Assembly: GCF_022898935.1 (NCBI RefSeq)
Contig: NZ_JALIRP010000004.1
Location: forward strand, 1 to 64,000
Direction: 5' to 3'
Length of the DNA stretch: 64,000 bases
DNA from: Paenibacillus mangrovi
GTDB lineage: Bacteria; Bacillota; Bacilli; Paenibacillales; Paenibacillaceae
Part shown: one piece after another, positions 45,377 to 54,043 of the stretch
Position numbering within the stretch: the first letter of the stretch is position 1
How the letters are laid out: each line of letters starts with the position of its first letter
The notes under the pieces: generated by a model
Database searches by the model: none
What the model saw: the letters and a program-made list of their open reading frames with translations, nothing else
Told to the model about the DNA's origin: nothing
Position numbers and translations under genes: made by a program

Positions 45377-46975
45377 TTGAACTTATTGATAGCAGAAGAC
45401 GAAGACCGGCTGCGGAGCAGCCTTGCTTACAATATTCTTTGGGAAGAGCATGGAATAGAAGTGGTGGGGCTGGCTGAGAACGGGCTGCTCGCCCTTGAGT
45501 TGTTCGAACACCAGAAGCCGGACATTGTGCTTATGGACATTCAAATGCCCGAAATGGACGGTATTGCTCTGATCCGTGAAATCCAACGCAGGGATGCCAT
45601 GGTCAAGCTTATTATTTTGAGCGGTCATGACAATTTCGAATATGCTCAGATTGCACTGGAACATGGTGTTGTGAAATATATGCTCAAGCCTGCGGGCGAG
45701 GGCGAGATTGTAAAGGCGGTTCTGGAAGCCGCAGACCAGCTGCGGTTCGAACTGGAGCGGCTCAACCATCAGATAAGGCTGGAGGAGCGGTGGGAGCAGC
45801 ATTTGCCTTATATGAAAGAGATGTTTATACAGCATTGGATAAGCGGTAAATACGACCCGCAGCAAGTGCTGGAGATCAGTCATGATCTGGGGATCGAATT
45901 GGGTAGCGATTGGCAGTACACCCTTGTCGTTCTGGATATCGACGACCCGACGCCAGGGGAAGCTGGACCCGGTGATAGGGATCGGAGAAAGCTAATGTTC
46001 TCCCTGAACCGGCTCGCAACAGAACTCCTACATCCAGTCCCTGCGTGGATTGTCATGGATACAAATGAACGCACAGTCCTCCTCTTCCATGCACCAGCCA
46101 GAGAAGATGAGAACCGGGAACTGCTCACTGTCAACACGATTGTCGATCGTCTCCTCTCAAGGCTGAAGGAAGTGCTGAAAGTACCTGTTAACGGAGGAAT
46201 CAGCGGCTCCACCGGCGGGCGGGGGGATGTTAGCAGGCTGTATTCGCAAGCGGTAAAGGCGCTTCAAAACCGGATGCTGTACGGGTCCGGGATTGCGATA
46301 CCTTACCGGGAAGAGCAGCGGGCGGAATGCCCTGAGCTGGAAGTGCACCCGCACATGGAGAAGACGCTTGAAATTGCGCTGGAAACGTGTGATGAGAAGA
46401 GAGCCAGAGCAATCATCGATGAGATGTGGGATACAAATCTCGGCCAAGCGGAGTCGCTGGAAGAGGCGCGCGAATACGTGCTCTATTGGAGCGGCTTACT
46501 GATCCGCATTATGCAGAAGATGGGATGGAGCGTCAAGGAAGTCACAGGCGGCGACTATGCTCTGTTTCAGAATTTGCGCCTGCTGTCGACGAAAGAGCAG
46601 GTCCGCGGCTGGATCTTCCGTACAGTCGAGGGTATTGTTGCCCAGGTGGAGCGGCAGCGGAAGGCAGTCAGTCACCAAATGGTCAAGCGGATTCTAGACA
46701 TGGTTGAAGCCGAGATCGATCGGGAGATTACGCTGCATACGGTAGCGGACCGGATGTATGTGAACTCTTCCTATTTAAGCAGGCTGTTCAAGCAGGAGAC
46801 AGGAAAGGCGTTCTCCGCCTATGTCCTGGAGCGAAGGATGGAACTGGCCAAAGCCACGCTGCAAAAGGGCGCCAGAGTGTACGATGCCGCGCGAACCGTC
46901 GGGTATCGTGATGTGAGCTACTTTACAAAGGTGTTCCGCAAATATTGGGGCGTGACGCCAAGAGAGATCAAATAA
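45377..46975 (+). CDS. YesN-type response regulator with AraC HTH output
   Basis: A 532-residue regulator. The receiver (1-125) has Asp54 in VLMDIQMPEMDG and the switch lysine in KYMLKPAGEGE. A long middle domain of unassigned fold (about 130-420) follows. The AraC-type double helix-turn-helix (about 430-530) reads TLHTVADRMYVNSSYLSRLF and DAARTVGYRDVSYFTKVFRK. The TTG start follows GGGGTGAAG eight bases after the kinase stop, so they are co-expressed. It likely activates the ABC genes downstream. Confidence 0.93.
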   Translation: MNLLIAEDEDRLRSSLAYNILWEEHGIEVVGLAENGLLALELFEHQKPDIVLMDIQMPEMDGIALIREIQRRDAMVKLIILSGHDNFEYAQIALEHGVVKYMLKPAGEGEIVKAVLEAADQLRFELERLNHQIRLEERWEQHLPYMKEMFIQHWISGKYDPQQVLEISHDLGIELGSDWQYTLVVLDIDDPTPGEAGPGDRDRRKLMFSLNRLATELLHPVPAWIVMDTNERTVLLFHAPAREDENRELLTVNTIVDRLLSRLKEVLKVPVNGGISGSTGGRGDVSRLYSQAVKALQNRMLYGSGIAIPYREEQRAECPELEVHPHMEKTLEIALETCDEKRARAIIDEMWDTNLGQAESLEEAREYVLYWSGLLIRIMQKMGWSVKEVTGGDYALFQNLRLLSTKEQVRGWIFRTVEGIVAQVERQRKAVSHQMVKRILDMVEAEIDREITLHTVADRMYVNSSYLSRLFKQETGKAFSAYVLERRMELAKATLQKGARVYDAARTVGYRDVSYFTKVFRKYWGVTPREIK

Positions 46976-47133
46976 ACAAGAATGTCGGGTATCTCAAGCA
47001 ATCTTTATTTTTGAACATGAATTTACCGAAAAAAGTAATCGCTTTCATCTATCGACCAACGTTTGATGCGCTTACACTTATAACAAATTCTCCCTTCGAG
47101 GGCGAAGAGGAATAAGAAAGAGGTGAGTCTCTA

Positions 47134-48084
47134 TTGGGCTTACGGGCATCCCCTAAACCGAAGGAGAGGACAGGCAAATTCAAGAGGGCTGCCATCGACA
47201 TCCGCAAAGACTGGGATCTCTATCTGGCCTTGCTGCCGGGAATCGCATTCTTGCTCCTGTTCAAGTACACACCGATGTACGGCATCATCATTGCGTTTAA
47301 GGATTTCAATATTTTTGAAGGCATGGCGGCAAGCCCATGGGTAGGTCTCCATCATTTCGAGAAGCTGTTCGCTTCCGAGAGCTTTCTGCAGGTGTTCCGC
47401 AACACCCTCTTGATTTCGGTGTACAAAATCGTGTTTCTATTCCCGCTGCCGATCATCATCGCCATCCTGCTGAACGAGCTCAGAAATATGATTTTCAAGC
47501 GTTCCATTCAGACGCTCATCTATCTTCCGCATTTTTTGTCCTGGGTCATTGTAAGCGGCCTGTTCATCGATCTGCTTTCCGTCAATGGCGGGATGGTCAA
47601 TCAATGGATCACGGCGCTGGGAGGGCAGCCGATCAAATTTTTCCTGGACAGCAGCGTATTTCGCTCCGTAATTGTTGCATCAGCCGGATGGAAGGAAACG
47701 GGATGGAGCACGATCGTCTATTTAGCGGCGTTGACAAGCATCGATCCCCAGCTGTACGAGGCTGCGAAGATGGATGGTGCCGGCAAATGGAAAATGACGC
47801 TGCATATTACACTGCCTGGTCTTATTCCGATTATTCTGCTGATGTTCATTTTGCGACTCGGTTCCGTGCTTGAGGCCGGAACGGAGCAGGTGCTCGTTAT
47901 GTATAACCCCAGCGTATACAACGTCGCCGACATTATCGGCACCTATGTGTACCGAATCGGGCTGGGCGAGCAGGATTACAGCTTCTCTACGGCCGTCGGG
48001 CTGTTCGAATCGGTGATCGCTTTTATTCTTATCGTAACTGGCAACTTCCTGAGCCGAAAATATTTGCAGCGCGGCATTTGGTAG
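47134..48084 (+). CDS. Sugar ABC transporter permease, LplB type
   Basis: A 316-residue six-helix permease. Early family stretch FLLLFKYTPMYGIIIAFKDF and EAA loop QLYEAAKMDGAGKWKMTLHITLP (near 208). The N-terminal 30 residues are basic and cytoplasmic. The TTG at 47134 follows AGAGGTGAG. First gene of the transporter after the YesM/YesN pair, with a 158-base gap that should hold its promoter. Related to, but clearly distinct from, the permease at 16419. Confidence 0.92.
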   Translation: MGLRASPKPKERTGKFKRAAIDIRKDWDLYLALLPGIAFLLLFKYTPMYGIIIAFKDFNIFEGMAASPWVGLHHFEKLFASESFLQVFRNTLLISVYKIVFLFPLPIIIAILLNELRNMIFKRSIQTLIYLPHFLSWVIVSGLFIDLLSVNGGMVNQWITALGGQPIKFFLDSSVFRSVIVASAGWKETGWSTIVYLAALTSIDPQLYEAAKMDGAGKWKMTLHITLPGLIPIILLMFILRLGSVLEAGTEQVLVMYNPSVYNVADIIGTYVYRIGLGEQDYSFSTAVGLFESVIAFILIVTGNFLSRKYLQRGIW

Positions 48085-48105
48085 AAAGGAGCCGACAATC
48101 CCGTT

Positions 48106-49038
48106 ATGAAATCCGTCTCCATTGAGCCCCAACCCCAAAACGTGCCATCCCGCCGGCGGGGCATTCAGTCATCCCCATCCGAGCGCATCTTTCATGTGCT
48201 TAACGTCACTTTTTTCGTACTGCTTGCGGTGACGACTGTTGTACCATTTCTCAACCTGATCGCCAAGTCGCTCAGCAGCGAAGCGGCCGTTGTATCAGGG
48301 ATGGTAGGGATTTTGCCCGTAGACATTCAGTTCGGTACATACCGCTATGTGCTGACACAGAGCAGCTTTCTCGGCTCGCTGCGCGTTTCGGTTACCGTGA
48401 CGGTGCTGGGCACGCTACTGGCGCTGGCTATGACAACGCTGGCTGCATATCCGCTATCCAAGAAGCGGCTTCGTGGAAGGAAATTTTTCATTCTAATGTA
48501 TATCTTCACGATGCTGTTTTCAGGCGGGCTGATCCCCACCTACCTGCTAATGCAGAACCTGCACCTGATCGACAAGCTACCGGTGCTGTTCCTGCCGGGC
48601 ATGATCAGCGTATACAACATGCTTATTATTAAAAATTTCTTTGAAGGTCTTCCAGACAGTCTGGAGGAATCTGCGAAACTGGACGGAGCCAGCAATCTAT
48701 CCATCCTATGGAAGATTACGCTGCCGCTCTCACTGCCTGTGCTGGCGACAATTGCCCTGTTCTACGCCGTCGCTTTCTGGAACGATTATTTCGCTTCCTT
48801 AATCTACATCAACTCACCCGAGAACAAACCGCTCCAGTTGTACTTGAAAGAGCTGTTCGTTACGTCTAGCGACACGTTTTTGAAATCAGGCAATTGGGCT
48901 GACAACGCCATGAACAGTTCACCACAGGCCATTCAGGCAGCTTCGATCATACTCGCGACAGTGCCGATTCTTCTCGTGTACCCTTTCCTGCAAAAGTATT
49001 TTGTTAAGGGCGTTCTTATCGGTTCCGTCAAGGAATAG
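48106..49038 (+). CDS. Sugar ABC transporter permease, LplC/YtcP type
   Basis: A 310-residue partner permease. Its EAA loop is DSLEESAKLDGASNLSILWKITLP, and it closes with YPFLQKYFVKGVLIGSVKE. It starts 22 bases after the previous stop, with AAAGGAG upstream at somewhat long spacing. Together the two permeases form the membrane channel; no ATPase gene is present. Confidence 0.92.
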   Translation: MKSVSIEPQPQNVPSRRRGIQSSPSERIFHVLNVTFFVLLAVTTVVPFLNLIAKSLSSEAAVVSGMVGILPVDIQFGTYRYVLTQSSFLGSLRVSVTVTVLGTLLALAMTTLAAYPLSKKRLRGRKFFILMYIFTMLFSGGLIPTYLLMQNLHLIDKLPVLFLPGMISVYNMLIIKNFFEGLPDSLEESAKLDGASNLSILWKITLPLSLPVLATIALFYAVAFWNDYFASLIYINSPENKPLQLYLKELFVTSSDTFLKSGNWADNAMNSSPQAIQAASIILATVPILLVYPFLQKYFVKGVLIGSVKE

Positions 49039-49205
49039 CCGTTTGAATCAGGCAGAACGTGACTTCAAAAAAGGGGGGTGAAGAGGTTACGCTGAAGGCT
49101 GTCTAAAGTGATGCATTAGCCGGATTGATGAAGTAATGTAATGGATTGAACCCAGCTGTTGGAACGTGTACAAGGGAAGTCTCTAAATATAGAGGAGGGG
49201 TTATC

Positions 49206-50711
49206 GTGAATCGCAAGAAATTATGGAGAATATCAGCCGGGGCAATCATTGCAGCCGCGATCATCGTCAGCGGTTGTTCAAAGTCGGGGCCGGCACAATC
49301 GAATAACGCAGGAGAAAAGCAAGGAGAAGGAGATAAGCCGCAGCTGCGCGAGTTAATGCAGTACAACCGCTTCGAACCCAGTACCGACCCCGTCGCCAAA
49401 TATTTGAAAGAGAAGACCGGTTACGATGTCAAGTACGACATGTTGCCAGTAGAGAATGCCGATGAGAAGCTGAACTTGCTGATGGCCAACAAGGAGCCTT
49501 ACGACTTCATGAAGCTGACCCCAAACCAGTTCGCCAAGCTGTCTTCCTCAGGTGCGCTGGAGCCGTTGGACGATCTTCTGGATAAGTATGGAAGTAATTT
49601 GAAAAAGGTGATCAGTCAAGCTTCCTGGGATGGAGCCAAAATCGACGGACATATCTATGCGATTCCGGAAGGCAGCTCTGGCGTTGCCACAGGCACAGCT
49701 CTCGTGTACCGAAAGGACTGGCTGGATGAGCTTGAATTGAAAGAACCGACGACGCGCGACGAGCTGTATAACGTATTAAAGACGGTCAAAGAGAAGAAGA
49801 ACGTCATTCCGATTGCGGGTGGGAAAGATCCCTTTCAGGCTGAAATAGCCTCTACATTCGGCTGGATGTACGGCCCTTCGACGTACTGGAAGGAATCGAA
49901 CGGTGAAATCGTCCATTATGTGGATGATCCGACAACAAAGGAATATTTGGCGTTCATGAACAAGCTGTATAATGAGGGCCTGATCGACCCCGAATGGGCT
50001 ATCAACCAATCCAATACGGTGATCGAGAAATTTACCAGCGGCAAAGCATTCATGTACCGTGCCGGATGGTTTGACGCTGAGAATATCAATAAGGCTCTGG
50101 CGAAGAACAATCCGAATGGCAAGATCGCCATTCTCCCTTACATGAAGGGAGATGACGGCAAAGCCGCCCAAGTCGGCACAGGAGGAATTTCATGGTTTAT
50201 AGCGATTCCGAAGTGGTCGACTAACAAGGATGACGCGATGAAGTATCTGGATTTGAAGATGGGCGAGGAAATCTTCAAGGGTAATGCGCTCGGCATCGAA
50301 GGAACTCATTATAAAGTGGAAGACGGCAAGTATTACCCTATTCTACCCAAGTTTAACGAAGAATGGAATAATGGCAGCGCGTTCCTGACCGGAGTGGATG
50401 AAACCAATTATCCAACCTATTGGGAAGCCCGCGTCAGAAAGAACAAATACGTTCAAACCTATTATGAAACCTATCAGAGTAACGCGAAGGACATCCTTTT
50501 CGGGGACGCCCTAATCACCGCCCCACCGATTCCGAATGTATCGAAAAACGTTCAAAAGCTGCAAAAGATGGCGGAGGATACGTTCATTAAGTACATTTCC
50601 GGCGCGGAGCCATTGTCGGGCTATGACAAGTTCGTGGAGCAGTGGAAAGCCGATGGGGGCAGCGATATGATCAAAGCGGCCAACGACTGGTATCAATCGA
50701 GCAAGAAATAG
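49206..50711 (+). CDS. Sugar ABC transporter solute-binding lipoprotein
   Basis: A 501-residue lipoprotein. The signal peptide ends in lipobox VSGC (Cys24), followed by a flexible linker and the long family-1 SBP fold, with MLPVENADEKLNLLMANKEP, GHIYAIPEGSSGVATGTALVYRK and GGISWFIAIPKWSTNKDDAMKYL. The GTG at 49206 is preceded by GAGGAGGGG; a frame from 49146 adds 20 residues that spoil the signal peptide. It hands substrate to the permeases upstream. The sugar is unknown. Confidence 0.93.
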   Translation: MNRKKLWRISAGAIIAAAIIVSGCSKSGPAQSNNAGEKQGEGDKPQLRELMQYNRFEPSTDPVAKYLKEKTGYDVKYDMLPVENADEKLNLLMANKEPYDFMKLTPNQFAKLSSSGALEPLDDLLDKYGSNLKKVISQASWDGAKIDGHIYAIPEGSSGVATGTALVYRKDWLDELELKEPTTRDELYNVLKTVKEKKNVIPIAGGKDPFQAEIASTFGWMYGPSTYWKESNGEIVHYVDDPTTKEYLAFMNKLYNEGLIDPEWAINQSNTVIEKFTSGKAFMYRAGWFDAENINKALAKNNPNGKIAILPYMKGDDGKAAQVGTGGISWFIAIPKWSTNKDDAMKYLDLKMGEEIFKGNALGIEGTHYKVEDGKYYPILPKFNEEWNNGSAFLTGVDETNYPTYWEARVRKNKYVQTYYETYQSNAKDILFGDALITAPPIPNVSKNVQKLQKMAEDTFIKYISGAEPLSGYDKFVEQWKADGGSDMIKAANDWYQSSKK

Positions 50712-50751
50712 CTGGAATTAGTACCTTGTGACCGTTTCGATACGCATAAAG

Positions 50752-50788
50752 AAGCTGCATCCGTTGCCATGACGGATGCAGCTTTTTA
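50752..50788. terminator. Bidirectional terminator after the ABC operon
   Basis: AAGCTGCATCCGT (50752-50764) and ACGGATGCAGCTT (50772-50784) form a perfect 13-bp stem. A T run follows on the + strand. The convergent FAD gene ends 65 bases further on. Confidence 0.85.
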
Positions 50789-50852
50789 CTTTTAAGATAT
50801 CCGAGAATATAAACGGCTTGGGCACGATATCTGGCATCGTAAGAGGACCCGG

Positions 50853-52418
50853 TTAAACGATGACAGGCCATTCCAGTTCGACCCCCTGCTGACGAAGAAG
50901 CGTCTGGAAAGAGTTCAGCTCCTTATCCTGATTGCGCACCCCACGCGGCGAAATGCCATGGTCCAGACAAAAAGAGACAAGCGATCCTGCCGCTTCCCCG
51001 ATATTCCATTCGACTGGGTGCAAGCGGTAACAGCCGTTCGTAATATGGGTTACACCGATATTTTTGCATGCCGGAATGAGATTTTCCATCCGCTCGGGAA
51101 TTAAGCTGCCCAGCGGAATATGAAAAGGCAGGGAGGAAACGTCGATATAGTTCCGCCCTCCTGTGCTGGGATGCAGGTCAATCCGGTAGCAGCCGATGCC
51201 AACCGAATCATGATACCGTTCAGACGTTCCACCCGGCCGATCTGCTGCCAAATGCTGCTCCAGGACAGTGAATTCGGCGCGAATGCGTCTTGACTCGCGG
51301 ATGTAAGGATACATAGCGAGGCCGTCCCGGGTACCTACGACGTCCGGCCGGAGTCTCAGGCCGGGATAGCCTTGACGGCCATCCGGACGGGGGGCTTCCG
51401 TCTGCAGCCAATAGAGAAGCGAGAGGCTAAGCTGCCGGGCGCCCTCAAGATGGCTCTGCCGCTCTGCATCATCCACTTCGAACGGATTGCCAAGCCAATA
51501 ATCGTTTTGGGGCCAGTTAATGAGCGTGACCGAACTGCGGAAAGTGCCGGGAACAAAATTCGCCTGATCGGCAATTTGGCGGTACTGGAACAGCGAAAAC
51601 CGTTCGGTGCCGGGAAACAACTCATATTGGACCGGTTCCAGCGTCTGCGGCTTAACGGCTGTCCAGCTAAGCAGCTTATCCGGCCAGAAATCCGGTTTGT
51701 AGTCTTTCCAGAAGGCATACTGTGCAGGCCTGTCAATGGTGTGGACTTCATCCGGCAGGTAATCCACGGCAAAACAGTGGGTGAACCCTTGCATGTCCTG
51801 CGGGTCGGCTTCCCCTTCGAGGGCATGCGGCTCTCCGGTCAGGCTGACGGATTCGGCCCCGGTGACATATTCGGTGCCGGTAAGCGGAAGCACGTCACCG
51901 CATTCGGTTGCATCGATGAAATAGTCCGAAGTCAGGACGGAGCGCTGCTTCGTTTGCTGGCACCGAATAGTTACAGAACGTACCCGGTCCCCTTCGGTTT
52001 CCGCCGATTCGATCCGGTGCCGGGTCAGGATGACGACGCACCCGCTGAGCACGTACGGTGCCAGCATTTCATGCAGAACGGCCAACGCGGCTCTCGGATC
52101 ATGACATAATCGGCTTACAATCCCGTTGCCTGGGTTCAGCAGCGGGTTGGCGGCAGCTGCCGCAGTCAAGGGAAGATAGTGCCGGTAGTAAGCGCGGATG
52201 CCATCGCGGAACTGTCTGTAGCTCCTCGTACAGCCAAACGATTCGATCCAGGAATGCTCGTCGGGAGGGACGGCTTGGCTCGTCAACTGCCCTCCGATCC
52301 AGTGGGTTTCCTCGGTCATAATGACGGATTTGCCTAAGCGGGCCGCAGACAGGGCAGCCGCACATCCTCCGGTTCCGCCCCCGATAATGATGCAGTCTGC
52401 TCGCATTTCATTAATCAC
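50853..52418 (-). CDS. FAD-dependent oxidoreductase (FAD_oxidored family)
   Basis: A 521-residue flavoprotein. The N-terminal dinucleotide fold is CIIIGGGTGGCAAALSAARLG, then EETHWIGGQLTSQAVPPDEH, and the substrate-side segment FIDATECGDVLPLTGTEY is typical of the family found in polysaccharide- and inositol-use loci of Paenibacillus. The C-terminal GCYRLHPVEWNIGEAAGSLVSF closes the FAD fold. The GTG at 52418 follows AAGGAGG; the frame from 52484 reaches through the ribosome site. Convergent with the ABC operon; a perfect palindrome lies 55 bases upstream. It may oxidise or isomerise an imported sugar. Confidence 0.88.
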   Translation of the reverse strand: MINEMRADCIIIGGGTGGCAAALSAARLGKSVIMTEETHWIGGQLTSQAVPPDEHSWIESFGCTRSYRQFRDGIRAYYRHYLPLTAAAAANPLLNPGNGIVSRLCHDPRAALAVLHEMLAPYVLSGCVVILTRHRIESAETEGDRVRSVTIRCQQTKQRSVLTSDYFIDATECGDVLPLTGTEYVTGAESVSLTGEPHALEGEADPQDMQGFTHCFAVDYLPDEVHTIDRPAQYAFWKDYKPDFWPDKLLSWTAVKPQTLEPVQYELFPGTERFSLFQYRQIADQANFVPGTFRSSVTLINWPQNDYWLGNPFEVDDAERQSHLEGARQLSLSLLYWLQTEAPRPDGRQGYPGLRLRPDVVGTRDGLAMYPYIRESRRIRAEFTVLEQHLAADRPGGTSERYHDSVGIGCYRIDLHPSTGGRNYIDVSSLPFHIPLGSLIPERMENLIPACKNIGVTHITNGCYRLHPVEWNIGEAAGSLVSFCLDHGISPRGVRNQDKELNSFQTLLRQQGVELEWPVIV

Positions 52419-52472
52419 ATTGATTCCTCCTTGTCTGTCGCTCATTAGAGTGAGCGGAATTGGGAAGGGATG

Positions 52473-52490
52473 GTACAATTGCAATTGTAC
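52473..52490. promoter_or_regulatory. Perfect 18-bp palindrome upstream of the FAD oxidoreductase
   Basis: GTACAATTGCAATTGTAC is a perfect palindrome, the kind of site bound by GntR- or LacI-type dimers. It lies 55 bases upstream of the GTG start of the minus-strand gene. The cognate regulator is not in the window. Confidence 0.6.
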
Positions 52491-52899
52491 AGGACAGATG
52501 AAGCCGTTTGGTAGAAATATGTATGACTTTCATCGGTAGATTGATGAGGATCTTCAATTTCATTACCCTTTTTAAAGATGCTGTTAACATGAGAACACTT
52601 GTACTATGATATCTACAGGTACTTTTCCAATATGGGGCTTGGAGGAATCAAAGAAGCGTAAACCAACTTTAAAAAGAATTAAGTGAATAAAGTGTGCAAC
52701 ATCATATGTCTAATGACACAAATGTACCCACATAATTATTGAGAAAGAGCCTGATGAATCAGGCTCAGATTGTAGAAATCCTGCTTTAAAACTGAGCGAG
52801 CCGAAGATAGAAAAACGTATTCCTATTAATCGTGATCTCGATTTCGCAACACAATTCAGAGATTGCTTGATTGCGTACGAAGAAAAAATAATAAACGTC
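52491..52899. other. Gene-free stretch with one perfect hairpin
   Basis: GAGCCTGAT GA ATCAGGCTC (52747-52766) is a perfect 9-bp stem with a two-base spacer and no T run. Otherwise no coding frame or repeat arm is visible. Confidence 0.4.
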
Positions 52900-52937
52900 T
52901 TGACATTGGAGGTTACTCCAATGTTACTTTGAATTCA
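52900..52937 (+). promoter_or_regulatory. MerR-type promoter giving a probable leaderless transcript
   Basis: -35 TTGACA (52900-52905), a 19-base spacer, and -10 TACTTT (52925-52930). Centred in the spacer is the perfect dyad CATTGGAG GTTA CTCCAATG (52904-52923). The expected transcription start, about seven bases after the -10 box, falls on the ATG of the MerR gene at 52937. Confidence 0.8.
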
Positions 52938-53410
52938 TGGAAAAACATTATTCTATACAAGAGGTTTCGCGGATACTTGGGATACCGAAGGATACGCTTC
53001 GGTATTATGACCGGATTGGAATCGTATCGCCCTCCCGGGAAGACAATCGGTACCGCAGGTATTCGAAGAACGACCTCATCGACTTGATGAATATTCAAAT
53101 CATGCAGTATGCGGACTTTTCTCTTGACGAAATCAAGGGAAAGTTTGGGTTCCACAGGATGGAGAACGTAGACCCCGCTTATTGCGAGGAGGTTGCTGCG
53201 TTCCTCGATGCCAAGAATGCAGAAACGCGCAAGAAGATTGCTCATCTGGAAACGGTCAGTCAGTTGCTCGACGTAACAACCGAAACGCTAAGGGACTTTA
53301 ATCATGAAAGCGACCAGCGGCTGGCAGAGATCGTTCACGGGATTTACCGGGCTATTCGAAAGAAGGAAGCGGGAATATCCGAGGAGGGATGTCATGGACA
53401 TCAAGGTTAG
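52937..53410 (+). CDS. MerR-family regulator, probably translated leaderless
   Basis: A 157-residue regulator. The winged helix (4-73) reads YSIQEVSRILGIPKDTLRYYDRIG and MQYADFSLDEIKGKF. A long helix (80-130) for dimerisation follows, then a short tail without a ligand domain or metal cysteines. No Shine-Dalgarno lies at normal distance before the ATG, and the promoter's -10 box ends only six bases upstream. It overlaps the membrane-protein gene by 17 bases, so both are in one operon controlled by the dyad. Confidence 0.85.
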   Translation: MEKHYSIQEVSRILGIPKDTLRYYDRIGIVSPSREDNRYRRYSKNDLIDLMNIQIMQYADFSLDEIKGKFGFHRMENVDPAYCEEVAAFLDAKNAETRKKIAHLETVSQLLDVTTETLRDFNHESDQRLAEIVHGIYRAIRKKEAGISEEGCHGHQG

Positions 53411-53837
53411 GAATTTTTATTATCTGATTGCAGGTATTCTTGCGATACTGTTTGCCGTTACGCACGCATGGAACGGGCAATCCGCTGTGCTGCCGACGCT
53501 CCACGTGAGTGCGATAGCCATGGATACCCAGACAGTATTCATGTATGTCTGGCACATTATCACGGCGGAAAATCTGGTCTTCGGCATCGTGTTCATTTTA
53601 ATGTCATTCCAAAGCGAGCGATCGAAGATCCTGTTTGCCGCATGGATGATCGTGTCGCTTCTGATCGTCCGACTGATGGTCATTCTTGGCATATCGGCAT
53701 TTCAAGACGTTTCGGCACTTACGGATACGTTAATCGATTCGATTGCCACCGTAATCTATGTCACCTTCATCATACTGGGAATAAAAAAGAAGCACAAAGG
53801 ACAGATTGTCAAGCCAAGTGCGACACCTCATCCATGA
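53394..53837 (+). CDS. Small four-helix membrane protein, C-terminus replaced
   Basis: A 147-residue protein with four membrane helices (LIAGILAILFAVTHAW first, SIATVIYVTFIILGI last) and no family I can name with confidence. The start at 53394 follows GGAGGG. The last residues (VKPSATPHP) are encoded by IS30 remnant read on the opposite strand, so the natural C-terminus has been altered. It is the likely target of the MerR regulator, perhaps a transport or protection protein. Confidence 0.7.
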   Translation: MDIKVRNFYYLIAGILAILFAVTHAWNGQSAVLPTLHVSAIAMDTQTVFMYVWHIITAENLVFGIVFILMSFQSERSKILFAAWMIVSLLIVRLMVILGISAFQDVSALTDTLIDSIATVIYVTFIILGIKKKHKGQIVKPSATPHP

Positions 53838-53886
53838 AAGCTTCGTGAGGCGATTTCCAGCCAAGACATTTGCGAGGGCGGGAGGA
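53809..53886 (-). mobile_element. IS30-family transposase, C-terminal remnant
   Basis: The minus strand reads SRPRKCLGWKSPHEAFMDEV and ends in a stop at 53809. The RPRKCLGW-x-(S/T)-P motif is the conserved end of IS30-type transposases. It overlaps the 3' end of the membrane-protein gene. Everything else of the element is gone. Confidence 0.65.
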
Positions 53887-53990
53887 CGCAAATCCGCTGA
53901 ACGCCGGCGTCGCCGGATTGGAAGAACGTGCCATAATCTCAATTTTTGAACAGAGGTTTATTTTAGGCAGCCGCTAAAGTAGACAATAAA

Positions 53991-54031
53991 AAGGAACCGC
54001 ACCTGGAGTTATCCCTCCCGTGCGGTTCCTT
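53991..54031. terminator. Bidirectional terminator
   Basis: AAGGAACCGCAC (53991-54002) pairs perfectly with GTGCGGTTCCTT (54020-54031), with A and T runs on both sides. It ends the minus-strand serine hydrolase gene. Confidence 0.8.
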
Positions 54032-54043
54032 TCATTTTGCCAT

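Noticed and set aside
51372..52109. Long plus-strand frame opposite the FAD oxidoreductase
   Set aside because: The 245-codon frame is antisense to a well-supported flavoprotein and has no recognisable product.
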